This document shows, piece by piece, positions 43,295 through 52,356 of a stretch of 64,000 bases of DNA. Numbering within the stretch: position 1 is the first letter of the stretch; every line of letters begins with the position of its first letter. The position numbers were made by a program, and so were the translations under genes. Under the pieces are notes generated by a model that was not told the DNA's origin, ran no database searches, and was given only the letters and a program-made list of their open reading frames with translations. The stretch comes from Glaciecola sp049650345 (lineage in GTDB: Bacteria > Pseudomonadota > Gammaproteobacteria > Enterobacterales > Alteromonadaceae), in contig JBARZY010000125.1 in NCBI GenBank assembly GCA_049650345.1, positions 1 to 64,000 on the forward strand, written 5' to 3'.

Positions 43295-44581
43295 CTAGTT
43301 TGCAGTTATCCTCGAAAAGGCTTTATCGGCAGCAGTTAAGGTTGCATCAACAACATCTGCGGTATGCATTTTTGATACAAATCCAGCTTCAAATGATGCA
43401 GGGGCAAGATACACACCTTCTTCAAGCATATTGTGATAAAACTGATTAAACTGGGCCTGATTAACGCTAATTGCTTGCTGATAGTTGACCACTTTTTCAT
43501 GAGTAAAAAAGATACCAAACATACTGCCTGCAATATTCGTTGTTAGTGGTATACCGTTTTTATCGGCCATTGCTTGAAAACCATCAACCAATGCTTGGGT
43601 ATTTGCAAAAATACTGTCGTAGAAGTTATCAGCTTTTAACTGCTTTAATGCACACAAACCTGCGGCCATAGCAATAGGGTTACCCGACAATGTGCCTGCT
43701 TGGTAAATAGGACCAGTTGGCGCAATGTGCGTTAGAATTTTGCGTTTGCCACCAAATGCACCCACGGGCATGCCGCCGCCAATTACCTTGCCTAAACATG
43801 TTAAGTCGGGGGTAACATTATAACGGGCTTGCGCGCCGCCAAGTGATACTCTAAACCCTGTCATCACTTCATCAAATATCAGTACTGCACCGTATTGGTC
43901 ACAAATGGCACGCAAGCCTTCTAAAAAACCGGGCTGTGGTGGAATACAGTTCATGTTACCGGCAACAGGCTCCACAATAATGCAGGCAATATCGTCACCA
44001 TGCTCTGCAAAAGCCTGTTTTACTGAATCAAGGTCGTTAAACTGCATGGTTAAGGTATGCTTGGCTACGTCGTCAGGTACACCTGGCGAGCTAGGTACGC
44101 CTAAAGTTAATGCTCCAGAGCCTGCTTTTACTAACAAAGAATCGGCATGGCCGTGATAGCAGCCTTCAAATTTTAGCAGTTTGTTTTTGCTTGTGTAGCC
44201 ACGGGCTAAGCGGATTGCGCTCATGGTTGCTTCGGTGCCCGAGTTTACCATGCGCACCATTTCCATTGACGGCACAATTTCGCTTACCAGTTCAGCCATT
44301 TCAATTTCGGCTTCGGTAGGTGCGCCATAACTCAAACCAAATTCAGATGCTTTTATTACCGCTTCACGAATTTCGGGGTTGTTGTGCCCTAATACCATTG
44401 GCCCCCATGAGTTGATGTAGTCAATATAGCGATTGCCATCAACATCATACATATAAGGACCATCGGCTCTTTCAATAAAACGAGGCGTGCCGCCTACCGC
44501 TTTAAATGCTCGAACAGGCGAATTTACGCCACCGGGGATAGTGCGCTGGGCACGTTCAAAAAGTGTTTCAGATTTATTCAT
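43295..44581 (-). CDS. hemL: Glutamate-1-semialdehyde 2,1-aminomutase
   Basis: HemL makes 5-aminolevulinate, the tetrapyrrole precursor, from glutamate-1-semialdehyde. The 428-residue product matches the family throughout: the GGVNSPVRAFKAVGG start, NSGTEATMSAIRLARG, the PLP Lys in LGKVIGGGMPVGAFGG and YQAGTLSGNP. It lies four bases after pyrB and one base before the cyclase gene, all on the minus strand. Confidence 0.97.
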   Translation of the reverse strand: MNKSETLFERAQRTIPGGVNSPVRAFKAVGGTPRFIERADGPYMYDVDGNRYIDYINSWGPMVLGHNNPEIREAVIKASEFGLSYGAPTEAEIEMAELVSEIVPSMEMVRMVNSGTEATMSAIRLARGYTSKNKLLKFEGCYHGHADSLLVKAGSGALTLGVPSSPGVPDDVAKHTLTMQFNDLDSVKQAFAEHGDDIACIIVEPVAGNMNCIPPQPGFLEGLRAICDQYGAVLIFDEVMTGFRVSLGGAQARYNVTPDLTCLGKVIGGGMPVGAFGGKRKILTHIAPTGPIYQAGTLSGNPIAMAAGLCALKQLKADNFYDSIFANTQALVDGFQAMADKNGIPLTTNIAGSMFGIFFTHEKVVNYQQAISVNQAQFNQFYHNMLEEGVYLAPASFEAGFVSKMHTADVVDATLTAADKAFSRITAN

Positions 44582-44584
44582 GGT

Positions 44585-45601
44585 TTATGTATTACTCTTA
44601 TTGCTGAACCAGTTAACAGGTTGGTCGTAGTCGCTAATTTTGTTTTCGACACCCAAAATGAGAGCGAACAATGCCATACGAACCAACACACCGTTATCGG
44701 TTTGTCTAAATATAGCTAAGTTAGGATGCGTGTTAAGATCGTTATCAAGCTCGTTTGCTTCGCTTCTAGAGTCGCGAGGTAATGGATGCATAATGACGGT
44801 TTGTGATTTAAAGTGTTGCGTATAAATTTGTTGGTTAAGCCTAAACTTACCGCGGAACTGATTGGCTTCGGTTTGATTTGAAAAACGCTCTTCTTGAATA
44901 CGGGTTTGATAGCAAATATCGGCGTCTACAATACCTTCAAGTTGCTCGGTAATATGCAGTTTATGTCCTGCATTGGTAATAACGTCGCAAATTTTGCTTG
45001 GCATGCACAAGTCTTTTGGCGAAATTAAGGTAAACTGAATATTGTTAAACAAGCTAAGCATCGTCGCCAGTGAGTGCACGGTTCTGCCATGCTTTAAATC
45101 GCCAATCATAGCAATGTGCAAACCATCAATATGTTGCCCAAAAGACGCACGCTCTTTGGCAATGGTATATAAATCAAGCAAGGCTTGAGTAGGGTGTTCG
45201 TTCGCGCCATCACCACCGTTAATTACCGGTACGCGACTGCCATGAGCAAACTCTGCTACCGACCCCGGTTGCGGGTGACGCATGGCGATAATGTCGCTGT
45301 AGCCGCTTAACACTCTGGCGGTATCATAAAGAGACTCGCCTTTCGCTAAAGCTGAATTACTCATACCAACGGTTTCGCGTACCTCACCGCCCAATAAATT
45401 AAACGCGGTGCCAAAGCTTACACGAGTACGGGTACTAGGCTCAAAGAATAAGTTACCCATAATCGCGCCATCAAGCACGGTTGTGCGTTTTTCACGGCTA
45501 GCGTAGGGCTGCATGGTGTCGGCAATAGCAAAAACACGTTCAACCGCCTCGCGGTCAAATTGATTCACACTTAGTATGTGGTTACCTGTAAACGAATTCA
45601 T
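44585..45601 (-). CDS. pyrB: Aspartate carbamoyltransferase catalytic chain
   Basis: PyrB forms carbamoyl-aspartate, the committed step of pyrimidine synthesis. From ATG 45601 (AAGGGG upstream) the product is 338 residues, longer than the ~310 of E. coli because of a C-terminal extension. It has the carbamoyl-phosphate loop EPSTRTR, the 80s-loop Lys region NSALAKGESL, RHPQPGS, and the aspartate-binding MHPLPRDSR. No pyrI regulatory gene is adjacent. A longer start (TTG or GTG type at 45649) would add 16 residues absent from the family. Confidence 0.94.
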   Translation of the reverse strand: MNSFTGNHILSVNQFDREAVERVFAIADTMQPYASREKRTTVLDGAIMGNLFFEPSTRTRVSFGTAFNLLGGEVRETVGMSNSALAKGESLYDTARVLSGYSDIIAMRHPQPGSVAEFAHGSRVPVINGGDGANEHPTQALLDLYTIAKERASFGQHIDGLHIAMIGDLKHGRTVHSLATMLSLFNNIQFTLISPKDLCMPSKICDVITNAGHKLHITEQLEGIVDADICYQTRIQEERFSNQTEANQFRGKFRLNQQIYTQHFKSQTVIMHPLPRDSRSEANELDNDLNTHPNLAIFRQTDNGVLVRMALFALILGVENKISDYDQPVNWFSNKSNT

Positions 45602-45727
45602 AACGCCCCTTGTGAATTTGCGTGCTGCGAGTGTAGCAAATTTTAGCAAGGAGTGACGGCTAAATACATTGATTTGTATTGCTTAATGTTGCGAATTCAA
45701 TACATGCGCTCAATCAAATATGATGGA

Positions 45728-47848
45728 TTACTCCTCGTTTTTTTGAGGCATTTCGCGATACTTTTCAAACCAAGCAATAATATTTTCAATTTTACCCACT
45801 AAACGTGAGGGCCTTGACGCAATTCCATGACTGGCTCCTGGCACTTTGACTAACACGGTTTCAACCTTCAAGTGTTTTAAGGCTTGGTAATATTGTTCGG
45901 TTTCAGACATAGGCGTTCGTTTGTCTTCAGTTCCGGTAATAAGCAAGGTGGGAGTAGTTACGTTGCCCACTAAAGAAAGCGGTGAGCGTTCCCAGTAGTG
46001 TGCTACGTTGTCCCATGGCATCCCTGGGAACTGATAGGGAATTTGATACATGCCACTGTCGGCCGTGAGCACTTTTGATAACCAGTTGATTACCGGTTTT
46101 GCCACTACAGCGGCTTTAAATCTATCGGTTAAGCCAATAGCATATGCCGTTGCAATACCACCAGCAGAGCCGCCTGTAATAAATAAGGCTTCTGGATCTA
46201 CGAAGCCTTTATCAATCAAAGCATCAACGCCCGACATGTGGTCTGCAAAATCATACTTTGATGAATACTTGTTTTGCAGCAACAGCGCAAAACGCTCGCC
46301 GTAACCGGTGCTGCCGCGATGATTGTTATAAAACACCACATAGCCCTCGGCGGCCATACGTTGTAGTTCTGCTGAGAAATGCGGCCCATAAGCTAAGTGC
46401 GGTCCGCCGTGTATTTCTAGAATGAGCGGGTATTGCTTAGTTGCGTCAAAGCCAGGGGGTAATAGATACCAGCCTTGAATCTCTTCGCCATCAATAGACG
46501 ATTGATAAGTTATCTCTTTAATGTCGGCCAACGTTTTGTGCCCAAACACATCTTCGTTGAGTGAGGTAAGCTGCTGCTCTTTGCGACCTGTTTTTACATG
46601 TATGTTGGCAGGACGATCGTGGCGGCCTTTGGTAAAAGCAAATGTTCCCGCAGCGTAGCTGTAATCACCGCTGGTATATGGCCGTCCCAGCGAAACGCCG
46701 CCTAAGCCTTGGGTAACATTGCTATGACGTCCCGATAAACTCACGTAATCAATTTGCGTAATGCCTCTTACCATTTGTTGATAATACAAACCCTTGTTGC
46801 CTTTCCATTGGGCATTTGACACTCGATTATCTATCGACTCAGAGAGGTTTTTATCATCGCTTCCGTTTATGTTCATTACATGTAGATAGCGATTGCGATA
46901 TGCGAGTTTTTTGTCATCCCACTTGATATAGGCAATCAGTTTGCCGTTTGGCGATACTACTGGGGCACTTTCGCCGCCAGGCGCTTGGCTCAGTTGAATA
47001 ATTTCGCCGCTTAAGTTGACCGAAAATATATCAGACTCTCCTGGCTCATATTCCCAGTTGTCGCTGCGGTTTGCTGAAAAGTATATTGTTTGGCTGTTTT
47101 TACCCCACGATAATGCGCCTCTATGATGGTAAGGGCCCGAGGTGAGCTGCCGAGCGGTACCACCTTGTGCCGGCACAATAAAAATATGCGAATAGCTTGG
47201 GTCAAGGGTGCCTTGACCATCGGCTTGATAGCGAGCTTTGCTAATGTACTCGAAGTCGTCTGCCCACTGTGCGCCCTCAGGTTTTGCTGGCATTTTGACT
47301 GAAAACGGCTGCTCATTTGCTTTTACGTTCATAGTAAACGCTATTTGCTGACCATTTGGTGACCATGTAATAGAGGAGGGCGAAGAAGCTAAGTTGGTAA
47401 TAAGTGCGGTTTGCCCCGTGTCCATCCAGCGCACATACAGTTGGGTGCTTCCGTCTTGATTCGACAAATACGCAATTTTGTCACCAGCGGGCGACCATCG
47501 AGGTGAAAATGAATTTTTACTTGAAGACACCACCGGCCTATGCGTATCGCCGTCGGCATCAAGGTACCAAATACTCGAGCGTGTGGCGTCGGTCATAATG
47601 TCGTTAGCGCGCCTTACATACAAAATACTCTCGCCATCTGGAGACACTTGCGGGTCGGTTGCCACTTCTAATTCAAATACATCAGCTGCGTCAAAGAGGT
47701 GTTGTTTTGCCGATGTAAGCTGTTCAGCTTGGGCATAACTGCATAAGCCTATACTGAATATTGCGAATATGCTTAAGCCGAGTTGTTGAGTAATGCTTGA
47801 TAACAATGGTTTGCGAGTAGACGCCGAGCGCGAGATAAAATAAAACAT
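45728..47848 (-). CDS. S9 family peptidase (acylaminoacyl/dipeptidyl peptidase type)
   Basis: The ~706-residue exported peptidase has a signal peptide, an N-terminal beta-propeller with WD40-like/PD40 blades (SPDGESILYVRR, SPRWSPAGDKIAYLSN, SPNGKLIAYIKW) and a C-terminal alpha/beta-hydrolase domain. The Ser nucleophile is in GGSAGGIATAY, the Asp in TGTEDKRTPM and the His in PGASHGI. It should cut short peptides, often after Pro or N-acylated residues, in the periplasm. ATG 47848 gives the best signal peptide; the open frame extends 26 codons further without good coding signs. It lies about 125 bases downstream of the pyrB start region, facing away from it. Confidence 0.88.
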   Translation of the reverse strand: MFYFISRSASTRKPLLSSITQQLGLSIFAIFSIGLCSYAQAEQLTSAKQHLFDAADVFELEVATDPQVSPDGESILYVRRANDIMTDATRSSIWYLDADGDTHRPVVSSSKNSFSPRWSPAGDKIAYLSNQDGSTQLYVRWMDTGQTALITNLASSPSSITWSPNGQQIAFTMNVKANEQPFSVKMPAKPEGAQWADDFEYISKARYQADGQGTLDPSYSHIFIVPAQGGTARQLTSGPYHHRGALSWGKNSQTIYFSANRSDNWEYEPGESDIFSVNLSGEIIQLSQAPGGESAPVVSPNGKLIAYIKWDDKKLAYRNRYLHVMNINGSDDKNLSESIDNRVSNAQWKGNKGLYYQQMVRGITQIDYVSLSGRHSNVTQGLGGVSLGRPYTSGDYSYAAGTFAFTKGRHDRPANIHVKTGRKEQQLTSLNEDVFGHKTLADIKEITYQSSIDGEEIQGWYLLPPGFDATKQYPLILEIHGGPHLAYGPHFSAELQRMAAEGYVVFYNNHRGSTGYGERFALLLQNKYSSKYDFADHMSGVDALIDKGFVDPEALFITGGSAGGIATAYAIGLTDRFKAAVVAKPVINWLSKVLTADSGMYQIPYQFPGMPWDNVAHYWERSPLSLVGNVTTPTLLITGTEDKRTPMSETEQYYQALKHLKVETVLVKVPGASHGIASRPSRLVGKIENIIAWFEKYREMPQKNEE

Positions 47849-47962
47849 GGTATGCCGTTTGTTATTATATTTAACAGAAAGCATAAACATATAAGACTGA
47901 TGATTCAAGGTACACACAATAGGCATCGAATAATACCGACTAGCGGTCAGCCATGCTTATTG

Positions 47963-47993
47963 GTGTTGGCCGGTGGTGTTCGTCGGCCAACAC
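47963..47993. terminator. GC-rich hairpin downstream of the 48002 gene
   Basis: GTGTTGGCCG (47963-47972) pairs perfectly with CGGCCAACAC (47984-47993) around an 11-base loop. No T-run follows on either strand, so it is a transcript-end hairpin at best. Confidence 0.5.
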
Positions 47994-48001
47994 ATATGAG
48001 T

Positions 48002-48490
48002 TTATGGCTGGGTAGACACAACTATCTGCGTAATCGCCGTATTCACCTCAGCATACTGGCTTGATTCAACAAATCCGATTGAAAATGTACGGGCTTGGTT
48101 AAGGTATTTATTGCCGCTGTTGCGACCAAAGCCAAACACCGTCATATAGGGACGCATGTAATACTCATCAAGATGGTCATCATTTTGATGTTGCGCCACG
48201 TATATTACGCGCGACACGTTTGTATCGCCAAATGCAAACCACTCGGGTCCATCTTCACCATTTACTGGGCTTAAGTCACCGCTAAATGGAATGTGTATCT
48301 CTTGAGCTTGCGACTGACTTGAGCTAAACCAATAATCTGTTTCGTTAATCTCACCATTGGGCACACCTTCAAACAGTACCCAATAATGATAGCTTGGGCT
48401 TATTTTTGTCATGCTAAAGTCAGCGCGGTTGGGGTAAAAATCCCATATGCCTTGCCATTTACCATTGCCCGACGTAAAGGTAATTTGCAC
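48002..48490 (-). CDS. Hypothetical protein, possible C-terminal remnant
   Basis: The 162-residue reading has no signal peptide and begins at a GTG inside what looks like ongoing coding sequence: the frame stays open about 11 codons further upstream (ending INTHKH before the GTG) to a TAA. The protein has compact aromatic-rich strands (KWQGIWDFYPNRADF, YHYWVLFEGVPNGEI, EWFAFGDTNVSRVIYVAQHQNDD, MTVFGFGR). It looks like a C-terminal beta-domain of a larger exported, perhaps carbohydrate-related, protein. That, and its place beside an orphan LacI regulator, suggest a degraded sugar-use locus. I do not recognise the family firmly. Confidence 0.5.
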   Translation of the reverse strand: MQITFTSGNGKWQGIWDFYPNRADFSMTKISPSYHYWVLFEGVPNGEINETDYWFSSSQSQAQEIHIPFSGDLSPVNGEDGPEWFAFGDTNVSRVIYVAQHQNDDHLDEYYMRPYMTVFGFGRNSGNKYLNQARTFSIGFVESSQYAEVNTAITQIVVSTQP

Positions 48491-48609
48491 ATGCTTGTGC
48501 GTGTTAATACTATCGCTTGTGTTTTACGGTATTATATTCACAGCACGCAAGGTAAATAAGCGTAAGCGAATAAAAATAAGACTTTAGAAGAGAGTGTTGA
48601 TAATAATTA

Positions 48610-49623
48610 ATGAGCAAAACTAAACTGATTGATGTAGCAAATAAAGCTGGGGTATCAAAAAGCACCGCGTCACAATTTTTGAATGGCCGTTTTGATTATA
48701 TGTCAGCAAAAACTAAAGCCCGTATTCAAGAGGCAATTGACGAGCTTCAATATGTGCCAAACTCAATTGCGCGCAGCTTAAAAACAGATAAAACTAAAAC
48801 ACTAGGTGTGATTGTACGAGATATTACCGGCGACTACACCAGCCAAGCTATTAGAGGCATGGATGATTACTGCAAGCAAAATGGTTACAACTTAATTATT
48901 TATAACACCGATTTTGATCCCGCAAGTGAGCGTAAAGCGATTGCTTCATTGCGTAATTTGCGCGTTGACGGCTTGATTATAGCGTCATCCGGCGCAAACA
49001 ATGCCTTAGTTGCCGAACTTTCAAGTAAAATAATGCCGGTGGTGCAGTTTCAGTTAGAGCATGACAAACTTGATAAAGACATTATTGTGTCTGATTATCG
49101 TCAGGCCGCTTTTGATGCCACGCAATATTTAATTAGCTTAGGTCACAGGCGCATTGCATTTGTTACTCAGCGTTATAAAGAGGTGCATTCTAGGTTAGAA
49201 CGTTATCTTGGCTATACCGAGGCATTGGCAGAGCATGGTATTAGCATTGATGACAGTTTGGTGCAGTATTGGGATAGGGAAAACGGATTGGAGGTTTCTG
49301 CAGAGCACATGCTATCGATTGAAAATCCGCCTACCGCTTTTTTTACTCAGCATTTGGCCATTACGGTAGCACTAATGCGCTCAATGCAAGTGCACAAGGT
49401 AAGTATGCCAGAAGATGTATCGTTAATTAGTTTTGATGAAATCCCCATGGCCGAATTTTTCAAAGTGCCCATTACTGTGGTGCAGCAAAACCCCTACGAG
49501 ATTGGTATGCAAGCAGCCAAAAGCATGATAAATAAGATTATCAACCCAGATGCCCAATTAGCAAAAGTAATGGTGCCATGTTGTTTAGTTAAACGAGACT
49601 CTTGCAGCATACTAAAGTCGTAA
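48610..49623 (+). CDS. LacI family transcriptional regulator
   Basis: The 337-residue protein has the N-terminal LacI helix-turn-helix and hinge (LIDVANKAGVSKSTASQFLNGR, then YVPNSIARSLKT) and a periplasmic-binding-protein-like ligand domain (about 60-330; TLGVIVRDI, GYNLIIYNTD, RVDGLIIASS, LGHRRIAFVTQ). Such regulators sense sugars or nucleosides. No sugar transporter or hydrolase gene flanks it; the divergent neighbour is the remnant-like gene at 48002. Its target operon is therefore lost or elsewhere. Confidence 0.9.
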   Translation: MSKTKLIDVANKAGVSKSTASQFLNGRFDYMSAKTKARIQEAIDELQYVPNSIARSLKTDKTKTLGVIVRDITGDYTSQAIRGMDDYCKQNGYNLIIYNTDFDPASERKAIASLRNLRVDGLIIASSGANNALVAELSSKIMPVVQFQLEHDKLDKDIIVSDYRQAAFDATQYLISLGHRRIAFVTQRYKEVHSRLERYLGYTEALAEHGISIDDSLVQYWDRENGLEVSAEHMLSIENPPTAFFTQHLAITVALMRSMQVHKVSMPEDVSLISFDEIPMAEFFKVPITVVQQNPYEIGMQAAKSMINKIINPDAQLAKVMVPCCLVKRDSCSILKS

Positions 49624-49770
49624 TACTTTCCTCTAAAATTAGCATAAGCTAGCACTGAGCGTTATTGAGTTAATGCTTGGTGTCACTTGCTTGCATCGTT
49701 TATACTGATCGGTACATTATGTACATAAGGCGTAGCACTTATCCATTTCAAATACCTCATTTCAACCCTG

Positions 49771-50625
49771 TTGGCACTCATCGCATTTGCGGGTAATTCG
49801 GTGTTATGCCGTTTAGCGCTTGGCAATGCGACTATTGACGCAACCAGCTTCACTATAGTGAGGTTGGTCTCTGGCGCCCTCACCTTGCTAGCAATTATTG
49901 CTTTTATGCAATTAAGGCACAGTAAGGCTAATCGACAAACACTGGCTTTTTCAAGTGCGCGGGTGCTTCAAGCAACTATGTTGTTTATTTATGCAGGCGC
50001 ATTTTCATATGCCTATATTGTGCTAGATACGGGTGTTGGTGCCTTGATTTTGTTTTCAACGGTGCAGTTGTCAATGATTACTATGAGTATTGTCAAACGT
50101 GAACACTTAGGCGCACTGCAATGGCTCGGTTTATTGTTGGCTTTTACCGGCTTTGTGTATTTGATGAGTGACCAATACCGCTTAGCTGAGCAAACCGTTT
50201 CGGTGTGGGGCTCGCTTATTATGATTATTGCCGGCTTGGCGTGGGCTGCTTATACCTTGCTGGGTAAGGGCTCGAAACAACCCTTGATAGACACCGGCCT
50301 TAACTTTGTTATAGCCGTGCCCATGTGTGTGTTACTGCTGGCTGCCTACTATTTTGAGCCGGTCAACATAAGCAATTATGGTTTGCTACTCGCCATACTA
50401 TCTGGTGCCGTTACTTCGGGTATTGGCTATGCCATTTGGTATTACGCTTTGGAAGGGTTAACGGCTATACAAGCCGGCGTTGTGCAATTGTTGGTGCCAG
50501 TCATTGCCGCGCTAGGCGGTCTGATTTGGGTGGGCGAGGCCATGTCAGGCGCGTTAATATTATCGCAAATCGTTATTTTAGGTGGCATTGCACTAGTGAT
50601 GTTCACTAAACCTGCTGCAAATTAG
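49771..50625 (+). CDS. EamA/DMT family transporter
   Basis: The product is a ten-helix drug/metabolite transporter with two EamA repeats (ALIAFAGNSVLCRLALG; later IIAGLAWAAYTLLGKGSKQP and LILSQIVILGGIALVMF). The listed start is TTG 49771, which shortens helix 1. The open frame runs upstream to a stop at 49726, and the codons from 49741 read IHFKYLISTLLALIAFAGNS, the usual start of this family with Ile (ATC) where Met is expected; TAAGG lies ten bases before. Either a rare ATC start is used or an ATG was lost. The substrate is unknown. Confidence 0.82.
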   Translation: MALIAFAGNSVLCRLALGNATIDATSFTIVRLVSGALTLLAIIAFMQLRHSKANRQTLAFSSARVLQATMLFIYAGAFSYAYIVLDTGVGALILFSTVQLSMITMSIVKREHLGALQWLGLLLAFTGFVYLMSDQYRLAEQTVSVWGSLIMIIAGLAWAAYTLLGKGSKQPLIDTGLNFVIAVPMCVLLLAAYYFEPVNISNYGLLLAILSGAVTSGIGYAIWYYALEGLTAIQAGVVQLLVPVIAALGGLIWVGEAMSGALILSQIVILGGIALVMFTKPAAN

Positions 50626-50690
50626 TAAATTTGTATCATTGTTTCGCATGCGTTTATCACATGCTCTAGCGCTTCTATTTAAGGTTTTTT

Positions 50691-51566
50691 ATGATTGCTC
50701 GGTTACGACCATTTTTCCCTATTTTATTCTTATGTTTTTGGAGCGCTGGCTATGCAACCGCAAAAGCCGCTTTAGAATATACGCTGCCTCTTAACTTACT
50801 TGCCTACCGTTTTATTGGCGCATTTTTGCTGCTCACTCCCATTGTATTGTACTTAAAGTTGCGGGTGCCTAATTGGTCGCAAATAAAAGGCTTAGTGCTA
50901 ACCAGTTTGTTTTTGCATGTAGGACATTTTGGTAGTATTTATATGGGCTTAAAATTAGGTGCTAGCGCAAGTATAATGGCGTTGTTAGCAGCATCTCAGC
51001 CAGTTCTGGTGATTATTGCCGCCTCGTTACTCACTCGTAAAGTACCTTCATGGCAGGTATGGATCAGCTTAACTTTGGGCTTAACCGGTGCGGCAATTAT
51101 ATTGGGTGTTGATTTAAAAGGTGGTAGTAATTACGTATTAGGTGCCTTGTTGGGTTTTGTTGCTGTAGTCGGCCTATCAATTGGACAGGTTATTGAAAAA
51201 CAGCGCAAAGCCGGCGTTCACCCGATTAGCGCTACGTGGATACAATATGGCTTTGCATCCTTAATATCGATTCCGCTAGCTTTACTAGCAGAAGGCCTTA
51301 CTTATACTATGAGCCTTACCCTAGTGCTAAGTACGGGTTATCTCATTATTGGTAATTCAATTATTGGCATTATGATGATGCTGAGCATGGTGCGTTCTGG
51401 TTCGGTATCGCAAGTAGCGTCAATTATGTTTATGGTGCCGGCGATAGGCGCCTTAATTGCTTGGCCCGTGGCCGGTGAAGTGCCGCAATTGATAATGCTG
51501 CCGGGTTTTGCATTAGCCATGATTGGTGCTATTTGGACCAGTCGATTGTCTAATAAGGATAAGTAG
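50691..51566 (+). CDS. EamA/DMT family transporter
   Basis: The 291-residue protein has ten predicted membrane helices in two EamA repeats (PFFPILFLCFWSAGYATAKAALEY at the start; YLIIGNSIIGIMMMLSMVRSGSVSQVASIMFMVPAIGALIAW near the end). It could export amino acids or other metabolites; the substrate cannot be told. AAGG lies seven bases before the ATG. It follows another EamA gene of low visible similarity by 65 bases and converges on tetR. Confidence 0.88.
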   Translation: MIARLRPFFPILFLCFWSAGYATAKAALEYTLPLNLLAYRFIGAFLLLTPIVLYLKLRVPNWSQIKGLVLTSLFLHVGHFGSIYMGLKLGASASIMALLAASQPVLVIIAASLLTRKVPSWQVWISLTLGLTGAAIILGVDLKGGSNYVLGALLGFVAVVGLSIGQVIEKQRKAGVHPISATWIQYGFASLISIPLALLAEGLTYTMSLTLVLSTGYLIIGNSIIGIMMMLSMVRSGSVSQVASIMFMVPAIGALIAWPVAGEVPQLIMLPGFALAMIGAIWTSRLSNKDK

Positions 51567-51570
51567 TTTA

Positions 51571-52212
51571 CTACACACCAATTAATGCTAGGGTTTTAGT
51601 CGCTACTTTTTCAGCATGTTGCTTCGCATTCTTGTCATTTAAGGCATAGGGTAATTGCAGCATGCTTAACATGTGGAAGTCACTTTTTAATAAGTTAAAA
51701 AAATCGTGTGCAGTTTCCATGGCAGCGTCGTTATTCAGTGCCGAGCTAGGATGTTGCTGCAATAGTTGAGCAACAATTTTAATGCTGTGCAGAGGGCCTG
51801 CATCGTAAAACAATTGTGCTACATGATTATTGAGTTTCGATTCGCCAATAACTAATTGATACATCGCAATCACATTTTTGTCGGTAAGCAGTTTTATAAA
51901 GCGCAGACCAATAATGATGAGTATTTCATCTAGCGCTTGGGTACTTACATTAATGCTTGCGTCTTGAATTTGGTATTGCTGGCATTTATCTTCAATAATA
52001 GCGGTATACAAAGCATCTTTACTGGTAAAGTGCGAATACACGGTTTGTTTTGATACACCACTTGCCTTTGCTACCGCTTCCATTGAGGTATTGCTGTAGC
52101 CATTACTTAGCAACAAATCAGCAGCCCCAGATAAAATCTGCTTGCGTTTTTGTTCGCTTTTGGGCCTACCCGGCGACCGCGGTTCGCATACTCTACTCAT
52201 GGAAATATTCAT
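51571..52212 (-). CDS. TetR/AcrR family transcriptional regulator
   Basis: The 213-residue protein has the N-terminal TetR helix-turn-helix (QILSGAADLLLSNGYSNTSMEAVAKASGVSKQTVYSHFTSKDALY) and a helical ligand-binding part related to the C-terminal AefR-like domain. It is divergent from an RND efflux pair across a 144-bp gap containing a perfect palindrome, the usual layout for a pump repressor released by its substrate. ATG 52212 or 52200 are both possible starts. Confidence 0.9.
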   Translation of the reverse strand: MNISMSRVCEPRSPGRPKSEQKRKQILSGAADLLLSNGYSNTSMEAVAKASGVSKQTVYSHFTSKDALYTAIIEDKCQQYQIQDASINVSTQALDEILIIIGLRFIKLLTDKNVIAMYQLVIGESKLNNHVAQLFYDAGPLHSIKIVAQLLQQHPSSALNNDAAMETAHDFFNLLKSDFHMLSMLQLPYALNDKNAKQHAEKVATKTLALIGV

Positions 52213-52296
52213 AACCTTAAAATGATTGACAGATTTATTTAGTCAGCGCCATTAATTTATAGTGTTGTGCTTTGATGATAAAAATTTAACATTAAT

Positions 52297-52315
52297 AGAC
52301 TAGACAGTCTAGTAT
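52297..52315. promoter_or_regulatory. TetR operator-like palindrome
   Basis: ACTAGAC-A-GTCTAGT (52299-52313) is a perfect 15-bp dyad in the tetR/RND gap, with an extra A/T match at 52297/52315. A TATATT sequence at 52313-52318 overlaps its right edge and could be the -10 of the pump operon, so a bound TetR protein would block it. Confidence 0.7.
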
Positions 52316-52356
52316 ATTTATTCTAGCATGCCATACATAATATTTATGTTTATTTT

